DNA of 64,000 nt, from positions 83,175-147,174 of the forward strand of contig JAFSQE010000008.1 of NCBI GenBank assembly GCA_017446775.1, read 5' to 3'. The notes under the pieces were generated by a model that was not told the DNA's origin, made no database searches, and worked only from the letters and a program-made list of their open reading frames with translations. Both the position numbers and the translations under genes were made by a program. Source of the DNA: Bacteroidales bacterium. GTDB lineage: Bacteria > Bacteroidota > Bacteroidia > Bacteroidales > UBA932. Shown here one piece after another: positions 17,307-26,427 of this stretch; within the stretch, counting starts at the first letter, position 1; each line of letters opens with the position of its first letter.

Positions 17307-20300
17307 CTAGAAGTTCATGTTTACACCAAATGAATAGATAGCCTGCATGGGATATACAGAGGCGCCGTCTATTGCGTTCTCTGTGGGAGAGCCGCCGATT
17401 TCTGTGGTGAAACCGTTGTAGCGGAACAGTGTCAGGGGGCGTTGTGCAGATAGATATGCGCGGATGCTGCCGGCGCCGAATACCTTGCGGAAGGTGTAGC
17501 CCAGCTGGACGTTCTGGATGCGGAACATAGATCCGTCTTCAATAAAGAAGCTGTTGCTCTGCGCCATAAGCTGCTCTGTGAGGGCCTTTGGCGTAGGATA
17601 TGTATCGGAAGGAGCATCCTTGCGCCATGCGTTCTTGTAGAAATCGTAGTCGTAGTTGCCATCGGCAAATACCTGCTTGTTGAGACGTTTGCGGTTGAAA
17701 ATCTTGTTGCCTATGTTGGAATTCAGCACCGCAGAGAAGTCCCAGTTCTTATAGTTGAAGCCCATATCAAAGCCCAGCATCAGCCAGGGCAGGGGGCTTC
17801 CGAGATAGATGCGGTCGGCGGAGGTAATCTTTCCGTCGGGGGTGCCGTCTTCGTTACCAGCAAAATCGTGGTACTGGAAGTAGCCGGCGCCGGTGGAAAG
17901 CTGGGTTACATCGGCCATCTGGGCGTCATATTCGTTCTTGAAGATGCCGTCTACCTGATAACCCCAGAAGGCGCCGATGGGGTATCCCACCTGGGTCATG
18001 GTGGCGTATGCGCCGTTCACAAGGCCGCCGGGGATATTGTCGCGCCCCTCCAGCGCAAGCACGCGGTTGTGGTTGAAGGTGGCGTTCATTCCAAGGTTGT
18101 AGCTGAAATCTTCGCTTATGTTATCGGCCCACTTGAGCGAAAGCTCCACGCCGGCGTTGAGCACCTTGCCGTTGTTGGCCAGCAGCGTTGCAACACCGCC
18201 GCCGGTGGCGATGGGTGCGTGGAACACAACCTTGTCGGTGACACGGTAATAGAGGTCGATGTCACCCGAGAGGCGGTTCTTCAGAAATGCGAAGTCGGCA
18301 CCGACGTTGGCCTCGGTCACGACCTCCCAGCGCAGGTAGTTCTGATATACTGTCTGGGCGCCGATACCGTCTACGAGGGTGTCCCCGAATACTGCAGAAG
18401 AGTCCACCCCGGAAGAGCCGGCGATGTTGATGTCGTTGGCTGGGACGTTGTCGTTACCCAACATACCCCAGCTGGCGCGTACCTTGAGGTAGTCGAATGT
18501 CTTTTTGCCTTGCATGAACGGCTCGTCAGAAACCACCCAGCCCAGACCGAGGGAGGGGAAGAAGCCCCATTTCTCCTGATACTTGGAGCTGCCGTCGGCA
18601 CGGAAGGTGACGGTGGCCAGGTAGCGGTCCTTATAGCTGTAGGTGCCGCGGGTGAAGAACGACAGGCCGTTGTAGCGCGATGCGCCGTCGGTGGCTGTCT
18701 GGTTCTTGTAAGAACCGTTCACCAGATAGCGCGACTGTGCATCGTAGTTGGGTACGTTGCTCACCACGCCGCGCAGCCAGCCGTTGTACTGCATGCGGGT
18801 CGACTGCCCCAGCATCGCCGTAAAGTTGTGGTCGCCAACCCTGTCGGCATAAGTGAGGGTATTGTCGAATATCTGGTATGTCCCGTAAGCGTATGTCTTG
18901 TTCAGCGAGGATACGGAAGTGCCCTGGCTGCCGCCCACAAAACTCTCGGGAGTGTAGCTCTGCTGGTCGGCAAAGCTAAAGTCGAGATTGTAGGAGGTGC
19001 GCAGCTTGAGCTTATCGGTAATGGATGCCTCTGCGTAGATGGAGAATACCGTTTTAAGACCGTTGTCGGAACTATTATAGTAGTACGCCGCCGCCGCGGG
19101 ATTACCGTATGCGTTGGAGTATCCGTAGAGCTGGGGCGAGTCAAAGGCAACAGGATATGCATCTGTGTTGGCATCGTTGTACACACCATATACCGGAGGA
19201 TTCACAAATGCCTGATAATAGACGCTGCTGTTGGGGTTGCGCTTGTCGTAGCGCGACACCACGGTGTTGACACCCATCTTGAGCCAGGATGTCATCGTCT
19301 GGTCGAGCCTTGCACGCAGGTTGAAACGGTTGTAGTCGTTTGCGCAGTAGTTCATGATGCCGTCCTGGTAAAAGTAGCTCAAGCCCACGGAGTAGTTGGT
19401 CTTTTCCGTGCCGCCGCTAAGATCCAGCGAGTGGCTGTGCATCAGGGCGCTGTGTACCAGTTCTTTATACCAGTCGGTGCTTACGCCGTTGTAGTCTGCG
19501 GCGTTCTTGGGTGTTGCGTCGGGGAAGGCCAGGTTGTACATCTCCACATACTCTTCTGTGCCGGCAAGCTTCATGATGTTGGTGGGAACCTGCAAACCGG
19601 CGTACCCCTCGTAGCTTACGCGGACCTTGCCCAGCTCGCCCTTGCGGGTGGTGACGATTATGACACCGTTCGCAGCCCGCACACCGTAGATGGCGGCGGC
19701 AGAGGCATCCTTAAGCACTGTGAGAGACTCGATATCGTTGCTGGATAGAAAGTTGATGTTGTCCATAAAGGCTCCATCCACAACGTAGAGCGGGTTGGCG
19801 TAGTCGCCGATTGAGCCGACACCGCGGATCTTTACGGAAGGGCCGGCGCCCGGGGCGCCGCTCTGGGTGATCTGCACGCCGCTCACCTTACCCTGCAGGG
19901 CACTCATGGGGTTGGCGGCAGTCTGGCGGGAGAGTTCGTCCCCCTTGACATTCACGATAGGGGCGGTGAGGTCTTTGGATTTCTGTGTGCCGTAGCCCAC
20001 TACCACTACCTCTTCCAGGAAATTGACATCCTCTTTTAGCAGGATGTTCGCGGGGATGCTTTTGGCAGGATACGATTGGGTGGCGTAGCCGATGCAGGAG
20101 ATCTCCACCATCGAATCGCCGCTTCTGACAACCAGGGAGAAGTTGCCGTCAAAATCGGTCGAGGTGCCGTTGGAGGTGCCAGCCTCCATTACGGTAGCGC
20201 CGATAACGGGTCCCAGATCGTCTGCAATCGTCCCATTGACCTGATATTGCGCCTGTGCACCCAGCACAAACGACAGCAGGATCAGGGTTGTTGAGATAAA

Positions 20301-20309
20301 TCTTTTCAT
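17307..20309 (-). CDS. SusC/RagA-family TonB-dependent transporter
   Basis: 1000 residues: signal peptide (MKRFISTTLILLSFVLGAQAQ), a carboxypeptidase-regulatory-like domain (VNGTIADDLGPVIGATVMEAG), the TonB-box/plug region (EEVVVVGYGTQKSKDLTAPIV; GVQITQSGAPGAGPSVKIRGVGSI) and a large 22-strand barrel ending FGVNMNF. It imports oligosaccharides across the outer membrane using TonB energy. It lies 14 bases after the upstream GH144 gene and four before susD. Length and both ends are intact. Confidence 0.95.
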   Translation of the reverse strand: MKRFISTTLILLSFVLGAQAQYQVNGTIADDLGPVIGATVMEAGTSNGTSTDFDGNFSLVVRSGDSMVEISCIGYATQSYPAKSIPANILLKEDVNFLEEVVVVGYGTQKSKDLTAPIVNVKGDELSRQTAANPMSALQGKVSGVQITQSGAPGAGPSVKIRGVGSIGDYANPLYVVDGAFMDNINFLSSNDIESLTVLKDASAAAIYGVRAANGVIIVTTRKGELGKVRVSYEGYAGLQVPTNIMKLAGTEEYVEMYNLAFPDATPKNAADYNGVSTDWYKELVHSALMHSHSLDLSGGTEKTNYSVGLSYFYQDGIMNYCANDYNRFNLRARLDQTMTSWLKMGVNTVVSRYDKRNPNSSVYYQAFVNPPVYGVYNDANTDAYPVAFDSPQLYGYSNAYGNPAAAAYYYNSSDNGLKTVFSIYAEASITDKLKLRTSYNLDFSFADQQSYTPESFVGGSQGTSVSSLNKTYAYGTYQIFDNTLTYADRVGDHNFTAMLGQSTRMQYNGWLRGVVSNVPNYDAQSRYLVNGSYKNQTATDGASRYNGLSFFTRGTYSYKDRYLATVTFRADGSSKYQEKWGFFPSLGLGWVVSDEPFMQGKKTFDYLKVRASWGMLGNDNVPANDINIAGSSGVDSSAVFGDTLVDGIGAQTVYQNYLRWEVVTEANVGADFAFLKNRLSGDIDLYYRVTDKVVFHAPIATGGGVATLLANNGKVLNAGVELSLKWADNISEDFSYNLGMNATFNHNRVLALEGRDNIPGGLVNGAYATMTQVGYPIGAFWGYQVDGIFKNEYDAQMADVTQLSTGAGYFQYHDFAGNEDGTPDGKITSADRIYLGSPLPWLMLGFDMGFNYKNWDFSAVLNSNIGNKIFNRKRLNKQVFADGNYDYDFYKNAWRKDAPSDTYPTPKALTEQLMAQSNSFFIEDGSMFRIQNVQLGYTFRKVFGAGSIRAYLSAQRPLTLFRYNGFTTEIGGSPTENAIDGASVYPMQAIYSFGVNMNF

Positions 20310-20323
20310 TCGGATCGTATTGG

Positions 20324-21610
20324 TTATTTGTTATAGTAAAATCCAAGTTTTTCAAGTCCCGTGGCAATCTCGGGGCAGCTGCCGAACAGCTTCCAGAGCA
20401 GCCCGCTGCGGTAATTCTCTATCATAACCGCCTCGGGGCCCTGGTCTATTGCCAGATAGTGCTCCAGCACCTGCTGCTCTTCGGGCAGGGTGTAGTTCAC
20501 GGCATCGTAGAAGCCGTAGGGGCCAAAGGTGCGCTTGTCGGCCAGCAGCCGGCGGATTACCGCCATGCTCTCTTGCGGGGTATAGACTATGGAAGATACC
20601 GCCGCGGTGGGGCTCACGGTGCCGTTCTCTTCGCTCGTGCCGGGGTAGTGGCCCGCATAGCCCAGCAGGACGTCGTCGCTGGAGGTGAATCCCCAGAAAT
20701 CTTCTCCCAACTTCTTCTCGGGGTGGTCCATCGCGTAGGCACGGTGTATCAGACACTGGTTGCGGTTGCGCTCAAAATAGTCTGTGTAGCCGTCGCTCAG
20801 GCCGCGGGGGTCGAGTCCCAGGAAAGAGTAGTGGGTGAAGAACAGCGGCCCGCCGTAATCCATGCCTATGGTAAGGGGGATGCCGTAGTACTGCTTGCCG
20901 TTATAGTAATACGGGCTGATCTTGTATGATGCCTCGTAGCACTCCCTGCTGATGGGATAGGTGGGCGACGAGGCCGCCAGGATGTAGGTTATCAGCGTCT
21001 CGTCAAAGCCGCGGATGCGGTGGTTCATCTTGAAACCGTAATTCTTTGACCAGTGCCAGTAAAGAGAGTCGGTGGCCTGGGTGTACCAGTTCCACTCGAT
21101 GCCGCGCCAGAGGCTGTCGCAGCGTGCTTTAAGGCTTTCGCTGGCTGTCCATTGGCGGGTGGTGAGGATCCCCTGTGCCAGAAAGGCGGTCTCTACCAGG
21201 TCGCCGCCGTCGTCGTAGCGGCTGAACGGATAGGCCTCGCCGCTGTCGCCGTCGTACCAGTGTGCCCATGCGCCGTGGAAGCGCTCCAGGCGCTCAAGTG
21301 AGGCGATTATCTTCTCCAGACGGGCTTCCCCCTCTTCGCGGGGGAAATAGCCGCGCTCTGCACCCGCTATGATAGCCATCATCCCGAAGCCGGTGCCGCC
21401 GGTGGTCACAATATTGCCGTGCACGTCTTTGTTGCGCTCGCGCGCCATGCCGGTGTTGGGTTCGGCAAACTCGGTGAAGTATTTTATGGTGGCCTGCTCT
21501 ATCTTGTCCAGAATCTGCTCTTCAGAAACGGCTCTGGAGGTGCAGCCTGCCAACAGAAAGAAAAGGGTGGCGGCGGTACAGACGGCTGCCGGAACTGCTT
21601 TTCGGAACAT
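20324..21610 (-). CDS. GH144-family beta-1,2-glucan hydrolase lipoprotein
   Basis: 428 residues, lipoprotein signal ending LLAGC (Cys23), then a single GH144 domain without the N-terminal Ig domain of its downstream paralogue. The acidic set is Asp133, Asp137, Glu140 and Glu204, with the family strings GGTGFGMMAI, YWHWSKNYGF and MIENYRSGLLWKLF. Short single-domain members from Bacteroidales include an exo-acting sophorose-releasing enzyme, so this copy may trim oligosaccharides in the periplasm while the other cuts polymer at the surface; that division is inference. It ends 14 bases before susC and begins one base after the GH3 stop. Confidence 0.87.
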   Translation of the reverse strand: MFRKAVPAAVCTAATLFFLLAGCTSRAVSEEQILDKIEQATIKYFTEFAEPNTGMARERNKDVHGNIVTTGGTGFGMMAIIAGAERGYFPREEGEARLEKIIASLERLERFHGAWAHWYDGDSGEAYPFSRYDDGGDLVETAFLAQGILTTRQWTASESLKARCDSLWRGIEWNWYTQATDSLYWHWSKNYGFKMNHRIRGFDETLITYILAASSPTYPISRECYEASYKISPYYYNGKQYYGIPLTIGMDYGGPLFFTHYSFLGLDPRGLSDGYTDYFERNRNQCLIHRAYAMDHPEKKLGEDFWGFTSSDDVLLGYAGHYPGTSEENGTVSPTAAVSSIVYTPQESMAVIRRLLADKRTFGPYGFYDAVNYTLPEEQQVLEHYLAIDQGPEAVMIENYRSGLLWKLFGSCPEIATGLEKLGFYYNK

Positions 21611-21611
21611 T

Positions 21612-23852
21612 TTAGTCGTTATAAGTGAAAGTTACAAAATCTTCTGCACACGAATCGCCGGCAATGAATACCCTGAATTCGCCCGCCTCGGCTCCGAAGG
21701 TCATATCCTTGCGCCAGAAAGAGAGCTCCTTCTCTGTGATTGTGAATTCCACCTCGCGGCTTTCGCCGGGTTCAAGAGTCACGCGCTCGAATCCGCGCAG
21801 CATCTTCAGGGGGCGGGTCACGCTGCCAAGCATGTCCCGCAGGTAGAGCTGAACCACCTCGGTGCCGCTGCGGCTGCCGGTGTTGGTGACGGTTGCCCTG
21901 GCGGTGATGCTGCCGCCCGGGCCAAAGCCATCGCTGCTCAATACGGGCTTGCCGTAGCTGAAGGTGGTGTAGGTCAGGCCGTAGCCAAAGGGGTAGAGGG
22001 GCTCGTTGGGGCAGTCCAGGTACCGGCTCTCGTATTTGGCTCCGATGTTTACGTAGGGGCGGCCGGTGTTCTTTGCGCCGTAGTATATGGGCACCTGGCC
22101 CAGGTTGCGGGGGAATGTCACGCTCAGTCGGCCGCTGGGGCTCGCTTCGCCGAACAGCAGGTTGGCAACGGCTTCGCCGCCCATTGTGCCGGGGTACCAC
22201 GCCTCAAGCACTGCATCGGCCAGAAGGCTTTCTTCGCTCAAATCCAGCGGACGTCCGTTGAGCAGCACCAGCACGATGGGCTGGCCGGTGGCGGCAATCC
22301 TTTTCAGCAGTTCGGTCTGCTCTCCGGGGAGTTTGATGGAGGTACGGCTGGCGGCCTCGCCCGTCCAGTCGCAGGGTTCGCCCAGCACCATCACCACGGT
22401 GCTGGCGCGGCGGGCGGTGTATTCGGCCTCGTCAAAGCCTTTCTGGCCGGGCTTGGAGACATCGCATCCGGGGGCATAGTAAACGTGGCCGGCATGCTCT
22501 GCGATGGCATCCAGGATGCTCTTCACGCCATCGACCTGTCCGGCTCCGCGCCAGGTACCCAGAAGGTCGTCGGCACTGTTGGCCAGGGGGCCGATTACCG
22601 CTACGCTGGAGCCCTGTCTAAGGGGCAGGATGTCGTGGTGGTTCTTGAGCAGCACGCAGCTCTCCTGGGCAAGTTCAAGGGCGGTGGCCAGATTCTCATC
22701 GGTCTTGGTCAGGGCAGCCTCGCGCTCCCGGCTGCAATATTTGAACGGGTCCTCGAACAGGCCGAGGCGGGCCTTGACGGTGAGTATGCGGCGCACGGCC
22801 TCGTCCAGGGTTTTACGGCTCACCTTGCCCTCTTCCACAGCTTTTTTGAGGAATTCGGAATAGCCGCCACTCTGCATGTCCATGTCGTTGCCGGCGTTGA
22901 GCGCCTGGATGCTGGCATCGGAAAGGTCGGCGCTGGTGCCGTGGTTAACCATCTCCATTACGCCGGTATAGTCGCTCACCACAAAGCCGTCAAAGCCCCA
23001 CTCGTCGCGGAGGATTTCGGTGAGCAGGTGGGCGTTGGCGGTGGCGGGAGTGCCGTCGTATTCGTTGAAGGATGCCATCACGGTCTGCGCTCCGGCATCT
23101 ACGGCAGCCTTGTAGGGTGGCAGGTAGAACTCGCGCAGCCATCGTTCGCTCATGTCCACGGTATTATAGTCGCGGCCGGCGTGGGGGGCGCCGTATGCCG
23201 CAAAGTGCTTCACGCAGGCGGCTATGGTAAGGGTGTCTTCAAGGTCGGCACCCTGGTAGCCGTGTACCATTGCGCGGGCAACGGCGCTGCCCAGGAAGGC
23301 ATCCTCACCTGCACCCTCGCTGATGCGGCCCCAGCGGGGCTCCACACAGATGTCGCACATGGGGGAGTAGGTCCAGTGCAGGCCGGCTGCAGCAGCTTCG
23401 CGGGCAGCGATGCGGGCGCTCTGCTCTATCAGTTCCGGATCCCAGCTGGCGCTTATGCCCAGGTTGATGGGGAATATGGTGCGGAAACCATGGATAACGT
23501 CGTAGCCGAACAGCAGGGGAATCCCCAGGCGGGTCTCGTTTACAGCAATCTCCTGCAGCCTGCGGGTATAATCGGCGGTGTATGCGTTAAAGATATTGCC
23601 GCATTTGCCCGCCCGGATATCATCTACATAACCGGCGCGGATGCTCGGGCCGGTCACGTCCCAGTCCGAAGTGTAGAGTACTGTCTGGCCGATTTTCTCT
23701 TCCAGCGTCATAACCTTCAGCAGGGAGTCCACTATGGGGTATGATTTGTTGAAGTTGGCAGCCCGTGCCGGGTCAGCGGCGGGTTTTACAGAAGATCTGC
23801 CGCACGAAGCCAGCAGCAGGACTGTCAAAAGGAACAAAAGTGAACGTTTCAT
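21612..23852 (-). CDS. GH3 beta-glucosidase lipoprotein
   Basis: 746 residues, lipoprotein signal MKRSLLFLLTVLLLASC (Cys17). N-terminal TIM barrel with YDVIHGFRTIFPINLG, KHFAAYG and the nucleophile motif GFVVSDYTGVME (Asp294), then the alpha/beta sandwich domain (VAVIGPLANSADDLLGTW) and a C-terminal fibronectin-III-like domain (GTEVVQLYLRDMLGSVTRPLKMLRGFERV). Bacteroides thetaiotaomicron BT_3567, a GH3 acting on beta-1,2-glucooligosaccharides, is a known relative in the same kind of locus, so cleavage of sophoro-oligosaccharides to glucose is predicted. First gene of the six-gene locus. No adjacent HTCS, SusR or ECF-sigma regulator is visible. Confidence 0.92.
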   Translation of the reverse strand: MKRSLLFLLTVLLLASCGRSSVKPAADPARAANFNKSYPIVDSLLKVMTLEEKIGQTVLYTSDWDVTGPSIRAGYVDDIRAGKCGNIFNAYTADYTRRLQEIAVNETRLGIPLLFGYDVIHGFRTIFPINLGISASWDPELIEQSARIAAREAAAAGLHWTYSPMCDICVEPRWGRISEGAGEDAFLGSAVARAMVHGYQGADLEDTLTIAACVKHFAAYGAPHAGRDYNTVDMSERWLREFYLPPYKAAVDAGAQTVMASFNEYDGTPATANAHLLTEILRDEWGFDGFVVSDYTGVMEMVNHGTSADLSDASIQALNAGNDMDMQSGGYSEFLKKAVEEGKVSRKTLDEAVRRILTVKARLGLFEDPFKYCSREREAALTKTDENLATALELAQESCVLLKNHHDILPLRQGSSVAVIGPLANSADDLLGTWRGAGQVDGVKSILDAIAEHAGHVYYAPGCDVSKPGQKGFDEAEYTARRASTVVMVLGEPCDWTGEAASRTSIKLPGEQTELLKRIAATGQPIVLVLLNGRPLDLSEESLLADAVLEAWYPGTMGGEAVANLLFGEASPSGRLSVTFPRNLGQVPIYYGAKNTGRPYVNIGAKYESRYLDCPNEPLYPFGYGLTYTTFSYGKPVLSSDGFGPGGSITARATVTNTGSRSGTEVVQLYLRDMLGSVTRPLKMLRGFERVTLEPGESREVEFTITEKELSFWRKDMTFGAEAGEFRVFIAGDSCAEDFVTFTYND

Positions 23853-23949
23853 ACAGATAAAATGAAATAATTCAAAAAATTTAACGCATCCTCTAAGGTA
23901 AGGAATAATTTTTTAATTTTATGGTCGTAATCGTATAAACACGCAAAAC

Positions 23950-24987
23950 ATGAAAGGCATCGGCATTATCGGCTGCGGCAAGATTTCTCAAATCCGCCAC
24001 ATCCCGGAGTATTCAGACAACCCCAACGTCCGACTGGTCGGCTATTTTGACCTGGCCAGGGAACGCGCTGCGCAGATGGCTGCCCGCTACGGCGGCAAGG
24101 TGTTCGACACCGTAGAGGATCTGCTCTGCGACCCTGCAATCGATGCCGTGAGCGTGTGCGTGGCCAACAACATGCACGCCGACATCACAATAGCAGCCCT
24201 GAAGGCGGGCAAACATGTGCTGTGCGAGAAGCCTATGGCAACCAATATAGAAGACTGCGAGCATATGGTGGCCGCATCAAGGCAGTACGGACGCTGCCTT
24301 ATGATTGGCCAGAACCAGCGCTTTGCCAAGGCGCACGCAGAAGCCCGCAGGCTGATTAAGGAGGGGGCGATTGGCCGCGTGGTGTCGTTCCGCACCACCT
24401 TTGGCCACTCCGGTCCCGAGACGTGGAGCATAACTCCCGGCCCCAATACATGGTTCTTCGATAAAAAGGCGGCCGTTATGGGCGTGCTGGCCGACCTCGG
24501 CATCCATAAGACCGACCTTATCCAGTATATCCTTGATGATACAATCACCGCTGTTACCGCCAGGATATCTACCATAGATAAGAAGTATGCCGACGGCAGC
24601 CCTATAGGTGTGGACGACAACGCCATCTGCATCTTTGAGATGGTGGGCGGCGCCGTGGGCACGATGACCGCCAGCTGGACCTTCTACGGTCAGGAAGACA
24701 ACACCACCATAATCTACGGCACCGAGGGCATAATCCGCATTTATGACGACCCGGCCTGCTCACTTAAGGTGATAGGCAAGGACGGAGCGGTGCGGACCCT
24801 GGACATAGACCGGATCCAGACCAACGACAACCAGACCAGGTCGGGCGTGATGGATGCGTTTGTGGATGCGCTTGAGAAGGGCGTACAGCCGCCCGTTGCC
24901 GGAGAGGAGGTCCTCACCGCCATGCGGGCCATATTCGGCGCCCTGGAATCTTCAGAAAAAGGTGTCCGGGTAGAGGTAAACCGGTAA
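23950..24987 (+). CDS. Gfo/Idh/MocA-family oxidoreductase
   Basis: 345-residue NAD(P)-dependent dehydrogenase. The Rossmann motif GIIGCGKISQIRHIPEY is at the N-terminus, the CEKPMATN motif holding the catalytic lysine is near residue 100, and the second domain contains GVLADLGIHKTDLIQYIL with the expected histidine. No twin-arginine or other signal is present, so it acts in the cytoplasm. Likely substrate is a sugar or inositol. It is divergent from the glucan locus with a 97-base gap and could share its control, but its function in glucan use is unproven. Its stop abuts the convergent rubredoxin stop. Confidence 0.9.
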   Translation: MKGIGIIGCGKISQIRHIPEYSDNPNVRLVGYFDLARERAAQMAARYGGKVFDTVEDLLCDPAIDAVSVCVANNMHADITIAALKAGKHVLCEKPMATNIEDCEHMVAASRQYGRCLMIGQNQRFAKAHAEARRLIKEGAIGRVVSFRTTFGHSGPETWSITPGPNTWFFDKKAAVMGVLADLGIHKTDLIQYILDDTITAVTARISTIDKKYADGSPIGVDDNAICIFEMVGGAVGTMTASWTFYGQEDNTTIIYGTEGIIRIYDDPACSLKVIGKDGAVRTLDIDRIQTNDNQTRSGVMDAFVDALEKGVQPPVAGEEVLTAMRAIFGALESSEKGVRVEVNR

Positions 24988-25149
24988 TTACTCTGCAGGG
25001 CTGAAGTCCTCTTTGCCTACGCCGCAGAGGGGGCATACCCAGTCTGCAGGGAGGTCTTCAAAAGCAGTGCCGGGGGCGATGCCGTTATCGGGGTCGCCGG
25101 CAGCAGGGTCGTATTCGTATCCGCAGATGTTGCAAACAAACTTTTTCAT
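24988..25149 (-). CDS. Rubredoxin
   Basis: 53-residue one-iron electron carrier. The two knuckles that bind iron are CNICG (Cys6, Cys9) and CPLCG (Cys39, Cys42), with the typical [20 protein letters not shown] centre and LPADWVCP. It begins 10 bases after the flavodiiron gene on the same strand, the standard donor-acceptor pair: rubredoxin passes electrons to the flavodiiron protein for oxygen or NO reduction. Short, but fully typical. Confidence 0.95.
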   Translation of the reverse strand: MKKFVCNICGYEYDPAAGDPDNGIAPGTAFEDLPADWVCPLCGVGKEDFSPAE

Positions 25150-25159
25150 ATCGTTTCTG

Positions 25160-26359
25160 TTATTGGAGTTTACTTATAAATGAACGGCCATACTCTTCGC
25201 AGGCGGCAAGGGCGGCGCTGTCCGGAACCCACTGGGCCCGGATCCCTTCGTCTACCACTGCAAAACCTGCCTCTGTGAGCAGGGCGCTGAGCAGCCGGGT
25301 CCCCTCGCCGCTCCAGCCGTAAGAGCCGAATGCGGCGCCAGCCTTCTTCTTGAGCTTCATCCCCTTGACCATCTCCAGCAGGCCGGCTATGGCGTATGAG
25401 TATCCATTGTTGATGGTGGGGGAGCCTGCCAGCAGGGCGCGGGAGTGGAACACCTCTGTAAGGATATCGTTCTTGTCTTCTTTAGCTGCGTTGAACAGTT
25501 TTACCGTCACCTGGGGCGCCGCATCGCGAATGCCGCGGGCAATCGCCTCCGCCATCTGACGGGTGCTGTTCCACATGGTATCGTATACTATCGTAACCTG
25601 ATTCAGGGCATAGGCATCGGCCCAGACAAGATACTGCTTCACTATGCTTTCCGGATCCTTGCGCCATATCACGCCGTGACTGGGGCAAATCATCTTGAGA
25701 GGCAGGTTCATAGCCAGAATCTCGTTCACCTTGCGGGTCACCATCGGGCAGAAGGGGGCTAGGATGTTGGCAAAATACTTCTCGGCCTCTTCCATCATCT
25801 CGCTCTCGGGGACTTCGTCGTTGAAAAGGCTTTCGCTGGCATAGTGCTGCCCGAACCCGTCGTTGGAAAAGAGCACGCCGCCGCATCCGTCGTAATAGCT
25901 GAACATGGTGTCGGGCCAGTGGAGCATGGGCGCCTCTACGAATGTGAGACTCTCACCGCCGCCAAGATCCAGTTTGTCGCCGGTTTTAACCTTTACAAAG
26001 TTCCACTCCTGGTGATAGTGGCCGCGAAGTATCGCCTCGCCCTTGGCGGTGCAGTATACCGGTGTGCCGGGGATCTCCCGCAACAGCTCTGCCAGCGCGC
26101 CGGAGTGGTCGCTCTCGTTGTGCTGCATCACCACCGCGTCGATCTTTTCAAGCGGAATCTCCTGCCTAAGGCGCGATACGAACTCCTGGTCGTACGGACC
26201 CCATACGGTATCGATCAAAACGGTTTTGGAGATGCCGCGCAGCAGGTATGCGTTGTAACTGGACCCACGGCGGGTAGAGAGTTCGTTGCCGTGGAACATC
26301 TTCAGTTCCCAGTCGGTTTTCCCGACCCAGGAAATATTGTCGGTAATCTTTTTTGCCAT
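25160..26359 (-). CDS. Flavodiiron protein (FprA-type O2/NO reductase)
   Basis: 399 residues from the ATG at 26359 ([16 protein letters not shown]); the longer frame upstream runs through the promoter. The N-terminal metallo-beta-lactamase-like domain carries the diiron ligands H80-x-E82-x-D84-H85 ([10 protein letters not shown]), further [26 protein letters not shown] and CPSHGVIWR; the C-terminal flavodoxin domain starts [19 protein letters not shown] and includes [13 protein letters not shown]. Cytoplasmic oxygen detoxification in an anaerobe is the likely role. Same operon as rubredoxin. Confidence 0.95.
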   Translation of the reverse strand: MAKKITDNISWVGKTDWELKMFHGNELSTRRGSSYNAYLLRGISKTVLIDTVWGPYDQEFVSRLRQEIPLEKIDAVVMQHNESDHSGALAELLREIPGTPVYCTAKGEAILRGHYHQEWNFVKVKTGDKLDLGGGESLTFVEAPMLHWPDTMFSYYDGCGGVLFSNDGFGQHYASESLFNDEVPESEMMEEAEKYFANILAPFCPMVTRKVNEILAMNLPLKMICPSHGVIWRKDPESIVKQYLVWADAYALNQVTIVYDTMWNSTRQMAEAIARGIRDAAPQVTVKLFNAAKEDKNDILTEVFHSRALLAGSPTINNGYSYAIAGLLEMVKGMKLKKKAGAAFGSYGWSGEGTRLLSALLTEAGFAVVDEGIRAQWVPDSAALAACEEYGRSFISKLQ

Positions 26360-26363
26360 ACCA

Positions 26364-26371
26364 CAAATATA
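26364..26371 (-). promoter_or_regulatory. Flavodiiron promoter -7 box (TATATTTG)
   Basis: TAnnTTTG match only four bases before the ATG at 26359, which would place transcription start at or next to the start codon. A TTTG at 22-base spacing is off the optimum. Confidence 0.5.
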
Positions 26372-26382
26372 AATGTTTTTGC

Positions 26383-26390
26383 TAAATTTG
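26383..26390 (+). promoter_or_regulatory. Candidate -7 box (TAAATTTG) for the nuclease/TonB operon
   Basis: TAnnTTTG match 37 bases before the ATG at 26428. Back-to-back with the flavodiiron promoter; no -33 element at standard spacing. Confidence 0.45.
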
Positions 26391-26427
26391 AAGTCAAACC
26401 GAAAATTAAACAATACACTATTTTGAT

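Noticed and set aside
17868..19748. Long plus-strand frame (about 626 codons) opposite susC
   Set aside because: Antisense shadow of the receptor barrel; no signal peptide, motif or promoter.
21369..23744. A very long open frame (about 791 codons) on the plus strand opposite the GH3 gene
   Set aside because: It is the antisense of a gene with clear catalytic motifs; GC-rich codon use leaves the opposite frame free of stops. The translation has no recognisable domain and low-complexity Ala/Gly/Val/His runs.
23853..23949. Intergenic region between GH3 and the Gfo/Idh gene searched for a shared operator
   Set aside because: No TAnnTTTG box or inverted repeat longer than chance was found; only A/T-rich stretches.
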